This document shows, piece by piece, positions 1 through 10,700 of a DNA stretch of 64,000 bases; positions within the stretch are counted from its first letter, which is position 1; the number at the start of each line of letters is the position of its first letter. Below the pieces are notes generated by a model. It was not told the DNA's origin, made no database searches, and was given only the letters and a program-made list of their open reading frames with translations. The translations under genes and the position numbers were made by a program. The stretch lies in NCBI GenBank assembly GCA_958510875.1, contig OY294067.1, forward strand, positions 277,841,242 to 277,905,241, in the 5' to 3' direction. Source of the DNA: Endomychus coccineus. Its lineage: Eukaryota > Arthropoda > Insecta > Coleoptera > Endomychidae.

Positions 1-320
1 TTGAAATTGATTAACTGCCCCAGATGCCCCACGTTGCCCCAGAGGACACTCTGCCCCAGGAGCGTCTGAGCTGAAATTGCACCTTGAATTCGTGTTGAGC
101 GACCACAAAAACCCCCATAGAACAAGGTTTTTAGGTTTGATGGTTGAAATTCGATAATAGTCTCACATTGCCCCACTTTGCCCCGCTTTATATTGCAAAT
201 CCCCCACCCCAAGCCCCTGAAATCTGCCCCAGGGTGCAGCTTGGCATTATGAAAACATCAAATTCGTAATCAGCGACCCCAAAAACCCCCGGGTAACAAA
301 TTCTGGCCAATTTTGATCAA
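1..320. repeat. C-rich, G-poor segment with TGCCCC repeats
   Basis: The plus strand carries many CCCC runs, mostly in TGCCCCA words, and few G runs. Two loosely similar blocks share a phrase reading gcgacc..aaaaaccccc near 98 and 263, so this looks like a degenerate local repeat. Four CCCC runs fall at 18-21, 27-30, 37-40 and 54-57, which would let the minus strand form a G-quadruplex with one long loop. No coding signal is seen. Confidence 0.45.
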
Positions 321-739
321 TATTTGATGAGCGACAATATAATATTTACACAGATCAGCAAATTGCATGATTTAGATGCGTTTTTTGTATGCACAAATGC
401 AGCCAAGCTTTTCCTGGTAAAACAAATATGTAAAATTTTTTTCTATTGTGTTTCTGAAGCAAATGGCGAAAACCGCATCTCGATACAGGTTGCCAGTAAA
501 AAATTCGATCATTTTGGCTATAATTCCTCGACTATTAGACGTGTACCAGCATTCTGTTTGATGTCCTGATAACGTAAAATTTCCCATAATCCCCTTGTGT
601 CTCCCTAGTATGCCTCCGCATTAAAATTCCCTTATCACAATATTAACTCTGCCTCATGATGCAATTTCAATTATACTATTCTAGCAATGTATTCCCCCAA
701 CCGAAACCCCCACTTATTACTGTCTTACATTGCACCATA
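321..739. other. No gene seen; C-skewed spacer
   Basis: The C-rich bias continues to about 720. The short open frames on both strands resemble no family I know and overlap each other. I see no splice-flanked exon or repeat boundary. Confidence 0.4.
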
Positions 740-960
740 AATAGCCAAGATTATTCATATTTTCATACATTAGTATCGTTTGAAGATGATACGCTAGTGT
801 CGAAACTATAGTCACGATTTGTTTTATTTCATTATATCAATATGATAAATTAGCACAAAGTAATAGCTTCCACCATTGAATTAATAAAATTATTAATTCG
901 CAAATAAATCAGGGTCATCAGTTATCAAGTTCTCTTTTGTAAAATCCTTTGTGATGTTAA
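740..960 (+). mobile_element. PLE family C terminal fragment
   Basis: This stretch resembles the terminal region of the family C Penelope-like element at 22.6-22.75 kb (minus strand there). Both share a hammerhead-like core followed by an AT-rich tail with an acaaagta word. Only the non-coding terminus is present; no reverse transcriptase or endonuclease coding is seen nearby. The assignment rests on two copies in the window and is moderate. Confidence 0.45.
775..818 (+). ncRNA. Hammerhead-like ribozyme, PLE family C, copy C1
   Basis: A 44-nt type I hammerhead layout is visible. Stem I is ATCGT (775-779) with ACGAT (814-818). The core reads TTGAAGA where the consensus is CTGANGA, so only position 3 differs. 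Stem II is GATAC with GTGTC closed by GCTA. Then come GAA, a two-pair stem III (AC, TATA, GT) and C as the cleavage-site base. C3 normally pairs with G8 in the catalytic fold, so U3 probably lowers activity. All stems are nevertheless intact. Confidence 0.55.
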
Positions 961-1406
961 TTCATGGAAGTCAGTTTATCGAATGAGAGGACATTGTTTG
1001 CTATAATCAATATTATTTTATATTGTTGCATGCATAATGTTGGCCAGTAATTGAAATGTCTGGCAGTTAATTCTTTCTGCCTTTATGAGCTGTTTTAATT
1101 GAATCTGGTTTCCATGGAAAACTTGTCCTCGTTTATTCTCGTTTTTAGAATAATGAATTGCTAATTAGATTATAATGAACAAGGTTTCATAATCTATTTA
1201 TTTATTTTGCCTATGTATCTACATATTATTTCATTACTTCCAACAAAGAAATCGGAAAACCCATACAAGAGAGAAAATTTGCATGTTTGGTTGACTTAAA
1301 CTTAACGTAACTGATTTTGTTTTACAAAGATTATATTATATGCTTGGCTCATATGCCGAATTAGTCCATTTCCCGAAATTAATATTCAGTTCGCTATATT
1401 ATTCAT
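961..1406. other. No gene seen; AT-rich spacer
   Basis: AT-rich DNA without a recognisable element. The family A PLE that follows loses similarity to its siblings at about 1407. Confidence 0.4.
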
Positions 1407-1457
1407 ATATAAATTCTCGGGAAATAGGTCACACTAACACATATGCTTATTATATTC

Positions 1458-1499
1458 GTCTTTTCGTACGTTTCGGTCTCACGGCAATCATCAGAAGAC
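1458..1499 (-). ncRNA. Hammerhead ribozyme, PLE family A, copy A1
   Basis: Read on the minus strand: stem I GTCTT with AAGAC, an intact CTGATGA core, GTGA loop, GAAA, and stem III remnant ACG-TA-CG. Stem II has two mismatches compared with the intact copies and the last base of stem III is changed. It is probably weak or inactive. Confidence 0.7.
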
Positions 1500-1706
1500 G
1501 TATCAATGTCTAAATTTCAAGCAATGTTTGAATAAGTCTGAAACCAAAATGTAACGCTCAAGTACCCATTTTCGAACCAGATGTTGAAGATTCATGAGGT
1601 AATAGAAAAAAGTTGTCAGACCTTATTAGAAATATTGCTATTTCAGCATTCTACCTAAAATATACTTTTAACATTAGGAAGACGCATGTAGGAATTTGCA
1701 ATGGTC

Positions 1707-3190
1707 TTAATTAATTAAATTAGCATACACTTGACTTAATGATTGAACGCCCGTTCTATAATTTACAGACTTAGAGTCACGTTTCATGTGAATCATCTCC
1801 AGGGTAAATCTTTTATAATAATTGGTTTCTTTAGTTGAAATATTAACATTTTTGTAATCGAATTTATGGTTATAATCAAAACAATGTGTAGCAAGGGCGG
1901 TGGAATTGTTTGTATCTAGCACTATACTTATGACCATACATTCTTTCAAGTAAATATTGTTTAGGGATTGCTGTATAAGTCTCATCGCAATCTAAACAAT
2001 TTAATTTGTATACTGTGTGGGTTTGTTTATCTTTAGGTATTAAAGGTTTTAGATTTGAAATGTATTAACCAACACAGTTGGTAGGCTTATGCACAACATT
2101 TATATCATACTTTCTTAAACATTTCTTAATTTTCTCTGAGGACTCCGGAATGTATGTTAATGTTAGAAAATTATCTGTATTACCGTTTATATTATTTATA
2201 TATGATGTACCATTATAGATTTTGTTTATTCTTTCTTCAGTGACGGGGTTGAAAAAAGGTTTTGGGAAGCCATTAATTTCCAGTGTATTACGAACAATTT
2301 TCAAATTTTTGGGACGGTCCTCTGTTTGCGACAATTTAACAGCTCGATCTGTAAGGCTGTTTATAAGCCTTTTTTCTAACTTGTTGGTGCAAGTGAACTA
2401 AAGTGAAAATATCGTTGAGACCAAACTTGTTTAGAAAACTACGATATTTTTATTTTTCCATCTGTATCATGCCTAATTTTCATATCTAGAGAATTTATAT
2501 TTTTGTTCACTTCTATTTCATAAGTAAATTGTTAAATTCATTAACCACTCACTGAACTTCATCATTGGAAACACACATTAGGCAATCATTTATCTATATA
2601 CCGTTTAAAGAATACGGGTTGGAAATCTAATGAATTTATTACAGATTCCTCTAGGTATTCTTTAACTAGGTTAGCAATAATAGTAGCTGAAATAGGAGAT
2701 CCCATTGCTGTGCCGAATATTTGTTTACAATATTGCTCACCGTATTGAAAATAAGTGCATTCTAAAGTAAACTTTATTGCATTTATGAATTGAGATTGAT
2801 CTACAAGTGTGTGGTTTTTAATCTCTGCCCAACGTTTTTCGATGCTACTGAATGCCAAAACGACCGATATGTTTGTAAATATAAAGAAACAACGTCCAAG
2901 GAAATTAATTGTTGATCTATGGGTACGGATTGAGTTTTTATAAACTCTTTAAAATGCCATGAGTCCTTCACATATATTTATATTTTTCTCATTATATTGT
3001 TGATAGATTTTGGTAAAAATTTTGACAAATTGTTGGTATGCGCTCCAATATCTCTTACAATGTGTCTTAAAGCTATATCACGTTTATGCTGTTTCGGAAG
3101 CTACGGAAGGATATAAAAGGTGCTTGCCTATTATGGGAAATTAATTTATTTTCGAAATCAATAGGGATTATATATCTATTAATCTATTCC
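1707..3190 (-). pseudogene. PLE reverse transcriptase/GIY-YIG endonuclease, broken
   Basis: The pieces, in order, are: an RT block with SLDVVSLY (motif A, about 2900); a block at 2858-2586 with FGTAMGSPISAT and a damaged active site (RYIDK where A2 has RYVDD); a block at 2334-2065 with the IVRNTLEINGFP region; and the C-terminal block at 1985-1707 ending in YANLIN. PLE proteins pair a telomerase-like RT with a C-terminal GIY-YIG nuclease for target-primed insertion. At least three frameshifts separate the blocks and the YVDD aspartates are altered, so no functional protein is expected. Confidence 0.8.
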
Positions 3191-3240
3191 TGTCATTTTG
3201 TTCGCGATGTGGGCAAATTCAAATAATCGGTTGCCGAAAA

Positions 3241-4136
3241 TATGTTCTATTTCGGCATTGTGTACGCTAAATTACGCACTCTTCCAACAATTCAATGAGC
3301 TTTTGCTCAAATGCCAAAACTACAGATATGTCGGAAAATGATCATTCCGTTCAAATATTTTGTATTGAAACTCCAAAAGGCAACGTTGTGGCGGCGTGTT
3401 ATCTTGTTAAATTTTTGAAAATATCAGGTTAGTATATTAAAATTCGGCATTTGACTACTGATTGCTCAGTTCACGAAACATGTTAATCACCTTAAACAGA
3501 TTCCGAAATAGGAAAATTTCCGGCTATGCTCATATCGAGAACTGAGTATTCATTTTGGTGAATAGGCGAATTCAGCAAGTTGGCACCTAACATATACAAG
3601 GATGAACAGAGATATTACAAATCTTGAAAATATAATACTTTTTAGAACGTCTGCATTCATTGTACAAGAATCAATCTATCCAAAAACCCTTTCTGGGGTG
3701 GCGTGTTTTTTTCAAGCATAAAATACTTAGTCCAAATCGCCTAAAAACAAAGATATAACTTTCCTCCAAGTTTGGAACTTATAATAGATCTGTGTTGCTC
3801 GCTTCCATATAAATAATAACTAGATTAACACCACCGAAACATGTTTCTGTTGAGTGTGAGAAAACACTGGGACCTGCTCGAAAATAGATTTGTTTAAGAC
3901 CTCCAGATCTGGGGGTAGAGTTCAGTTTTCCTGATGTTATGTCTCATAATGTGTTCGCTTCGGTTGACTAACTGGGAGTGAGGAGATTGTTGCCACCTAT
4001 TAGACTATTGAATGTCAATATGTACTTCTTTCCTTCATCAAAGACAATACCGCTTTGGGTTCAATTCTTCTTGAACAAAATAAAAGTTATCTCTGATTGG
4101 GCAAAATTGTATTAATCATGTTTGTTTTTGTTACAG
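3241..4136. other. No gene seen; DNA upstream of the calcineurin exon
   Basis: No element boundary or coding signal is recognised. The last bases (tttgtttttgttacag, ending at 4136) are a good polypyrimidine tract and 3' splice site, so at least the end of this stretch is intron. Confidence 0.5.
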
Positions 4137-4340
4137 CTGTTCCGTTTCCACCTAGCCATAAGTTGACAGTGGCCGAAGTGTTTGATGCGCGAACGGCAAA
4201 ACCGCGACCGGACATTTTAAAACAACACTTTATATTAGAGGGGCGAATCGATGAACCTGCTGCCCTACGAATTATCAATGAAGGGGCGCAGTTACTTCGT
4301 AGTGAAAAAACGATGATAGATATAGAAGCACCAGTCACAG
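4137..4340 (+). CDS. Calcineurin A (PP2B catalytic subunit), internal exon
   Basis: This is one exon of the calcium/calmodulin-dependent serine/threonine phosphatase catalytic subunit. Read in phase it encodes VPFPPSHKL, then [19 protein letters not shown], then [17 protein letters not shown] and ends at IDIEAPVT. This is the segment just before the metal-binding GDxHG motif of the PPP phosphatase fold, so the catalytic residues themselves lie in exons not seen here. It is preceded by a clean acceptor (ttacag, 4131-4136) and followed by a donor (gtaggt, from 4341). It starts with two bases of a codon and ends with the first base of the next, which suits the family's valine at that position. 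No stop or frameshift is present, unlike everything around it. I infer a live gene on the plus strand with long introns. An ATG at 4097 lies inside the intron and is not the start. Confidence 0.9.
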
Positions 4341-5439
4341 GTAGGTGAACATATGTTTTTCTTGTCTTATCTTCAATATTTACAAATACGAGAAAATAGA
4401 ATGAGGTTGAGTGTGTACACTGTAAAAAATATTTGGGTAAAATTCACCATTGGGCGGCCACCATTCCACGGAATAAATTTAACGCGTAAGGGTATTTTTA
4501 ACCAAAAAAGGAAAATTACTCATTGTTTGGGTAAAAATTCGTGGTGGTGTAAATATTACTGAGAAAAAAACACTGGTGTAATTTTACACACAACTGCTCC
4601 CCTAAGGCCCCACGGTTGTATAACAAATGTACATAAGTTGTGATTTGAAATGGAATTTTCTGGTACTTTCATAACTTCAGGAAGGAACAAAGATGAAAGA
4701 GTTATGAAATTTAAGTTTTTATGCATTCTTCCAAATGCCGAAGAAATTTTCTCAAAATGCTTCATGGAAAGAACAACCTGTAGCTCGACAACGACTGCCC
4801 TAAGGCTCTAGGGTTGTATAACAAACAAACCTCATTTGTAGCGATAGAATACGCCATTAAATTGTTGAAGGCTGCTCAAGAAACACCCTGTATATGAGAG
4901 TCTTGAGTTGCAGCGAGTCACACGCTATCTGACATGACCTGGTCATGTGAGATGGGCGCACGGTCACAGGCATGCTATTGTACAGTAATTTTAGAAAATG
5001 CTATCCTCATATTTGTCGAAAAATTATCGCACATATTTTCAATATACCGGTCTCTTAAAATCAACCTGTATAGTTCTTAAGTCGTTTTATTAGGTATTAT
5101 AAGATCTTTCTGAATGTGAACTCAATGGATCATAATATGCCTTCATTGTATAAACGTATGGCTCATTTCTTATTTGTGAACCCTAAACTAAATGTTAATT
5201 ATTAGAAGATAATCACTTCAACCTTAATTACTTTTTAATTACCGATACTTTCATTATATGCCGTTATTACAATCCCAAAAATACTTTTCCGGATACAATA
5301 GAGACGCAATATAATATTGTTAGAGCTGAAGGCTTATCACTAGGTGTCAATCAATTGACTGATGTATTGAGACGGATTACTGGACAAGTACTGCCGGCTT
5401 TTGAAACAGCTCTGTTTCTGTAATTAAATTCCATCCAGT
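4341..5439. other. Intron after the calcineurin exon; no gene seen
   Basis: The stretch begins with the 5' splice site gtaggt. A short imperfect direct repeat (ctgcccctaagg... and ctgccctaagg..., each followed by ggttgtataacaaa) lies near 4594 and 4795. Nothing else is recognised, and no next calcineurin exon was found. Confidence 0.5.
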
Positions 5440-5770
5440 TTACACTCAAGGCAGTGCTCGTGGTTCTATTCGGACGAAATTCACATATAAATAGGTTAGA
5501 TAGGTCTGCAGTGTTCACCGTGTTTTTATTTTATATTTTTTATCTTTATTTTATATACAGGGACCCGAGACTTTTTGTTACTACTAAACAATAATATAAA
5601 AGAAACTATATATATATATATCGAATGAATACAACGATAATTTTAATCTCCACAATCATATAATTTTTATTCCAAGTTTAATAATGTTCTTCAACTTCAT
5701 ATACTTTAATTTTATATCTGGAATTTGATACTGGGGAAACTCCCCAATAATTGGTGACCCCGACAAAGTT
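5440..5770 (+). mobile_element. LTR-like sequence with possible primer-binding site
   Basis: A TATA-like box (tataaata, 5486-5493) and a CAGTG initiator-like word 24 bases on are followed by AT-rich DNA, a small hairpin (ctgggg/ccccaa) and tggtgaccccgac at 5752-5764. That last word resembles the tRNA primer-binding sites that follow the 5' LTR of many insect Gypsy-type elements. Its central part (about 5570-5715) recurs in the same orientation at 8711-8870. LTR ends could not be fixed and no gag or pol is seen, so this is tentative. Confidence 0.35.
5605..5625. repeat. AT dinucleotide microsatellite
   Basis: A short run of TA repeats inside the LTR-like sequence. The equivalent place in the second copy near 8760 lacks it. 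Confidence 0.7.
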
Positions 5771-5929
5771 GCCTGTTTGAATATGGTTAGGTACTACCAA
5801 TACTCTTTATAGTACAAGGCCTGAACGCTCGATCGTGACGTCACAAGCCAGAGCCTATGTTGCATCTGGTCACCCATACGGCCCGTATAAGGACTTCACA
5901 CTAGTTAATTACTGTTTGTAAATATTAAA

Positions 5930-8260
5930 CTTGAAGAGATCAACTTCCAATTTTTTTATATCTCAATATTAATTTTTACAAACAGTAATAAACAATAAAA
6001 CAGTGTGCATACACTATAACACTATGGTTAAGAAACAATCATCCTTGTCATTTCCTGGCCATTGTTAGTCAAACTCACGAAAATTAACTTTGGGAGATCA
6101 ACTTTCAAGTTTTCTTATATCTCAATTTACAAACAGTAATAAACTATAAAAGAGTTCACAGTGTGGATACACTATAACACTATGAATAAGAAACAATCAT
6201 ATTTGTCATTTCCTGACCATTGTCAATCAAATTCTCGCAAATTAACTTGGAGAGATCAACTTCCAATTTTTTTATATCTCAATTTTGATTTTTACAAACA
6301 GTAATAAACAATAACACAGTGTGCATACACTATAACACCATGAATAAGAAACAATCATCCTTGTCATTTCCTGGCCATTATCAATCAAATTCACGAAAAT
6401 TAACTTGGAGACATCAACTTCCAATTTTTTTATATCTCAATATTAATTTTTACAAACAGTAATAAACAATAAAACAGTGTGCATACACTATAACACTATG
6501 GTTAAGAAACAATCATCCTTGTCATTTCCTGGCCATTGTTAGTCAAACTCACGAAAATTAACTTTGGGAGATCAACTTTCAAGTTTTCTTATATCTCAAT
6601 TTACAAACAGTAATAAACTATAAAAGAGTTCACAGTGTGGATACACTATAACACTATGAATAAGAAACAATCATATTTGTCATTTCCTGACCATTGTCAA
6701 TCAAATTCTCGCAAATTAACTTGGAGAGATCAACTTCCAATTTTTTTATATCTCAATATTAATTTTTACAAACAGTAATAAACAATAAAACAGTGTGCAT
6801 ACACTATAATACTATGAATAACAAACAATCATCCTTGTCATTTCCTGGCCATTATCAATCAAATTCACGAAAATTAACTTGGAGAGATCAACTTCCAATT
6901 TTTTTATATCTCAATATTAATTTTTACAAACAGTAATAAACAATAAAACAGTGTGCATACACTATAAAACTATGAATAAGAAACAATCATCCCTGTCATT
7001 TCCTGGCCATTGTTAGTCAAACTCACGAAAATTAACTTTGGGAGATCAACTTGCAATAATATAAAATAAGTTTTCTTATATCTCAATTTACAAACAGTAA
7101 TAAACTATAAAAGAGTTCACAGTGTGGATACACTATAACACTATGAATAAGAAACAATCATCCTTGTCATTTCCTGGCCATTATCAATCAAATTCACGAA
7201 AATTAACTTGGAGAGATCAACTTCCAATTTTTTTATATCTCAATATTAATTTTTACAAAGAGTAATAAACAATAAACGAGTATGCATACACTATAACACT
7301 ATGAATAAGAAACAATCATCCTTGTCATATCCTGGCCATTGTTAGTCAAACTCACGAAAATTAACTTTGGGAGATCAACTTGCAAGTTTTCTTATATCTC
7401 AATTTACAAACAGTAATAAACTATAAAAGAGTTCACAGTGTGGATACACTATAACACTATGAATAAGAAACAATCATCCTTGTCATATCCTGGCCATTGT
7501 TAGTCAAACTCACGAAAATTAACTTTGGGAGATCAACTTGCAAGTTTTCTTATATCTCAATTTACAAACAGTAATAAACTATAAAAGAGTTCACAGTGTG
7601 GATACACTATGACACTATGAATAAGAAACACTCATCCTTGTCATTTCCTGGCCATTATCAATCAAATTCACGAAAATTAACTTGGAGAGATCAACTTCCA
7701 ATTTTTTTATATCTCAATATTAATTTTTACAAACAGTAATAAACAATAAAACAGTGTGCATACACTATAAAACTATGAATAAGAAACAATCATCCTTGTC
7801 ATTTCCTGGCCATTATCAATCAAATTCACGAAAATTAACTTGGAGAGATCAACTTCCAATTTTTTTATATCTCAATATTAATTTTTACAAACAGTAATAA
7901 ACAATAAACGAGTGTGCATACACTATAACACTATGAATAAGAAACAATCATCCTTGTCATATCCTGGCCATTGTTAGTCAAACTCACGAAAATTAACTTT
8001 GGGAGATCAACTTGCAAGTTTTCTTATATCTCAATTTACAAACAGTAATAAACTATAAAAGAGTTCACAGTGTGGATACACTATAACACTATGAATAAGA
8101 AACAATCATCTTTGTCATTTCCTGACCATTGTCAATCAAATTCTCGCAAATTAACTTTGGGAGAATAACTTGCAATATTATTTATATCACAATTTTAACT
8201 TTTACAAACAGTAATAAACTACAAAAGAGTTCACACTGTGGATACACTACAAATAGGAAA
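5930..8260. repeat. 158-bp satellite array with higher-order trimers
   Basis: About fifteen tandem units lie head to tail. The word ctatgaataag or its variant recurs at 6022, 6180, 6338, 6496, 6654, 6812, 6970, 7141, 7299, 7457, 7615, 7773, 7931 and 8089. Spacing is exactly 158 bp except once (171, a 13-bp insertion near 7055). Two unit types occur: type I ends in cagtgtgcatacac and type II in gagttcacagtgtgg. They often follow I-II-I. The first two trimers share private variants (ctatggttaag, tcatatttg), so a 474-bp higher-order unit was copied. The last unit runs into a minus-strand family B PLE. The words cacagtgtggatacactataac and aagaaacaatcat resemble that element's outer end. Confidence 0.92.
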
Positions 8261-8261
8261 C

Positions 8262-8690
8262 TATCACTGGTATCCATTGAAAATACTGTTGAAGTATTTA
8301 GTGCTACTTTCAGCTATCAATTAACCTTCATCAGAGTAAACTTAATTAGAAATCAACATGTGCCTGTTAAAATACTAATCGCAATTAAGATGGTAAATAA
8401 GAGATTACCCTCAGCTGGAGATAAATTTTTTTTTCAGAAATGGTGTGACCTGTATTTAAAATATGTTCTGCTAACGCTGATTTTCACCATTATTTTTTTT
8501 TATATGAGCAAAATGTTCTTTATACCGAGTTAGAATAGTCCTTCTAGTTTTGCCCACATAACATTTTGAAAAGGACTCACAATCGAGTTTGTAAATTCCG
8601 GGTTTGTTGAAGTCGAAATCTTTATCGAAGGGGTTGCCTAGCTTGTTCTAAACATTGTAAAAAACTGGTTGTATTGCAATACAGATTATC
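8262..8690 (-). mobile_element. PLE family B, copy at the satellite edge
   Basis: A minus-strand remnant of a family B Penelope-like element. From about 8690 down to 8440 it encodes a GIY-YIG module (GIYKLDCES, YVGKTRRTILTRYKEHF) and then frameshifts. The untranslated part and a decayed hammerhead follow, and at about 8260 the sequence passes into the 158-bp satellite. The reverse transcriptase part is absent. The plus-strand open frame at 8129-8533 is a shadow of this element and the array. Confidence 0.8.
8295..8338 (-). ncRNA. Hammerhead remnant, PLE family B, copy B6
   Basis: The CTGATGA box is intact on the minus strand and GAAA is present, but stem II no longer pairs well and stem III and the cleavage-side strand have diverged. 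It is probably inactive. Confidence 0.5.
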
Positions 8691-8700
8691 TTATGTTTAA

Positions 8701-8880
8701 TTTATTTACAGTGACCCGATAGTTTTTGTTACTGGGAAACGAGAATATATAAATATTAAGAGACTTATCGAATGAATACAACAATTCTGATTTCCACTCT
8801 TGTACAATTTGTATTCCAACTTTAAAGTTCTTCAACTTCATATATGTACTTTAATTTCATATTTGGACAAACCCCTCACA
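8701..8880 (+). repeat. Second copy of the 5570-5755 LTR-like sequence
   Basis: Direct repeat of the left sequence, sharing gacccga, tttttgttact, atcgaatgaatacaac, tattccaa and ttcttcaacttcata in the same order and orientation. The two copies bracket the satellite and PLE. They could be LTRs of one element or two separate copies of another repeat. Confidence 0.6.
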
Positions 8881-10239
8881 GATGTATATTAACACAGATC
8901 TACAGTGACGTCAAAAATCCAAGTTACGACCACATATTCATGGATTAAATTTCTCAATTAATTTGAGAACAGCCGATGATAAACTAATCTTCAATTGGAT
9001 CCAGATATTCGGGAATTTTTAGCTTCACGAATTGTCTCCTTAATGAGCTCAAGATACTCATCAACAACTACATTGTGTATGTAAATAAGAATACGTAACA
9101 TTTTCGCCTAAAACTTTTCGTAAGCACCTAATTATATTGCGCTACTTTGTAACTTCTCTAGAAGTTGCTAGATGTGAACGCAGAAATTGTCAACCATTGC
9201 TTGCGCAACCAGCTCTGCAATTAATTCTAATACCTAGTCTAAATCTTCTTTAACAAAAGTAATAATAATTAATTACATACTTTGGTGACACATTTATATG
9301 AAACTCGCTGAATTAGCTACTTTGTGTAAAAATCCCCAAAGCTAACGAAGAGGGTCCCATTACGATCTTGAATATGTTGGTTGCTCATTGTTGATTAACT
9401 AACCCTCGTGTTTTAGGGTTGATTGTTAGGTTGGCTTGTATACTCAGTGCTTTAGCAGTTAATGAATGGATATTTATAGGGCAAATACGATTATGATAAA
9501 AAGCGAGACGTGTAACATAGTTAGAGTGCTCTCGTATTTCAAAATTAAGTGAAACTCTACTTAGTTTAATTACGTAATATGCTTCTGGTACAAGCAGAAT
9601 TTAATTTGGTTAATGTATGCAGAACTATAAAGCATTCTACGTTAGGAAACTCGGACTTATAATGGTTGTGGTAGAGCTCGGGCATAAATCCCGAAATCCT
9701 AAAATTGCTTGTGTTCGACTCGACGCGGGAAACGTACAAATGAACTTCTTGCTAGCGGAATTATGCAACCCTTCACTTCTATCTTCCCACGATGTCGTCC
9801 TACGACCTATTTATAGAGACAGTTTCACTAATAACACATGTTGTCTATTATTATAACTGGTACACTTGATAAATAAGTTTCACATCACATTAAGATGACT
9901 GTTTTAGTAGATCTTCTGCACTTAACTATATGCGTTTTATCTAAATGTCCGGACTGTATTTTACAGGCCGAAATATTACACAGGTCAACGCGAATTTTGA
10001 CTTAGATAAGAGGGTATCGATAGTTATACGAAAACAAAATATATGACCTGAAAAAGTTTGCTTTTGTATCCAGGAGAACGGTTGATCAATATTTTAGAAA
10101 GTCCATAGTTTAAATTTTTCTTTATTGATAAATCGAAACAATTTTTATCAACTTTTACTATCATATCAAATTACAAAATAGAGGAAAAAAGTTAAAAAGT
10201 GAACCTCATTACTTTTTTTTTCATGTTTATAAGTACTTT
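8881..10239. other. No gene recognised
   Basis: A 79-codon open frame at 9617-9856 (+) matches no family I know and has no supporting splice or promoter context. The rest is ordinary AT-rich DNA. Confidence 0.35.
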
Positions 10240-10700
10240 CTCTCACGAAACCCCAAACGTAGTCATATTTTCTTTGTATTGGCCCTGATAAAGTTTTTCG
10301 AAGCTCATGATTTCTTGATGAAAACGTTCTTCTTGTTCTTTTGAGTATACCCCCATGTTGTTTCCAAATCTATCAAAATGAGCATGCAACATATGTACTT
10401 TTGTAGACATTCTGCAACCCATAGTTTTGAAGTTTTCTAACATGTTTTCAACTAGCTCTCGGTAACTTTCAACTTTGTTATTCCCTAAAAATCCGGAAAC
10501 TACTCCTCCTTTTTTTGTTGAGCACTAGTAAGTAATTTTGGAAATTCATCACTGGCAAAAAGGTTTTTAATTTGTGAACCAACAAAAATTACAGCTTCAA
10601 CCTCTGCTTCTGACGAACTTTGACTCTTTGAGTCTTCTACAAAACAGTTAATAGTGTTGTTTATCAGTTGAGTGAGATCTGTAGACGCTGTGTAAAAGTT
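10240..10700 (-). pseudogene. Fragment of a repeated, uncharacterised arthropod protein family
   Basis: The minus strand encodes, across frameshifts, a stretch of 60-130 residues. An upstream part has SEAEVEAVIFVGSQIKNLF. A 66-codon frame (10443-10243) has MLENFKTMGC, HMLHAHFDRFGNNMG, EERFHQEI and YQGQY. From memory, this HxxxxHxDxF...GERFHQ...YxGxx pattern belongs to multi-copy, unnamed proteins in arthropod and cnidarian genomes that behave like transposon cargo. A stop falls upstream of the larger block, and the usual downstream tryptophan-containing region is lost. Function unknown. Confidence 0.5.

Larger units (their letters stand above)
1407..3240 (-). mobile_element. PLE family A, copy A1, degenerate
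   Basis: This is a minus-strand Penelope-like retroelement. In its own direction it holds the reverse transcriptase region (about 3190-2060), the GIY-YIG region down to a stop at 1707, an untranslated stretch and a hammerhead at 1458-1499. Sequence matches copy A2 at 27.4-29.5 kb over most of its length. It retains the RT palm segment with SLDVVSLY that is missing from A2. Many frameshifts and stops make it inactive. The terminal tail seen in the other copies is cut off at about 1407. Confidence 0.85.

Noticed and set aside
324..587. Overlapping open frames on both strands
   Set aside because: Mutual shadows with no recognisable motif.
4087..4338. Minus-strand open frame over the calcineurin exon
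   Set aside because: Shadow of the plus-strand exon, which has family similarity and both splice sites.
5930..8260. Regularly spaced repeats resembling a CRISPR array
   Set aside because: Units are contiguous 158-bp satellites with no unique spacers, in a eukaryotic genome.
8129..8533. A 134-codon plus-strand open frame
   Set aside because: It spans the end of the satellite array and the minus-strand PLE; the opposite strand carries the recognisable GIY-YIG coding.
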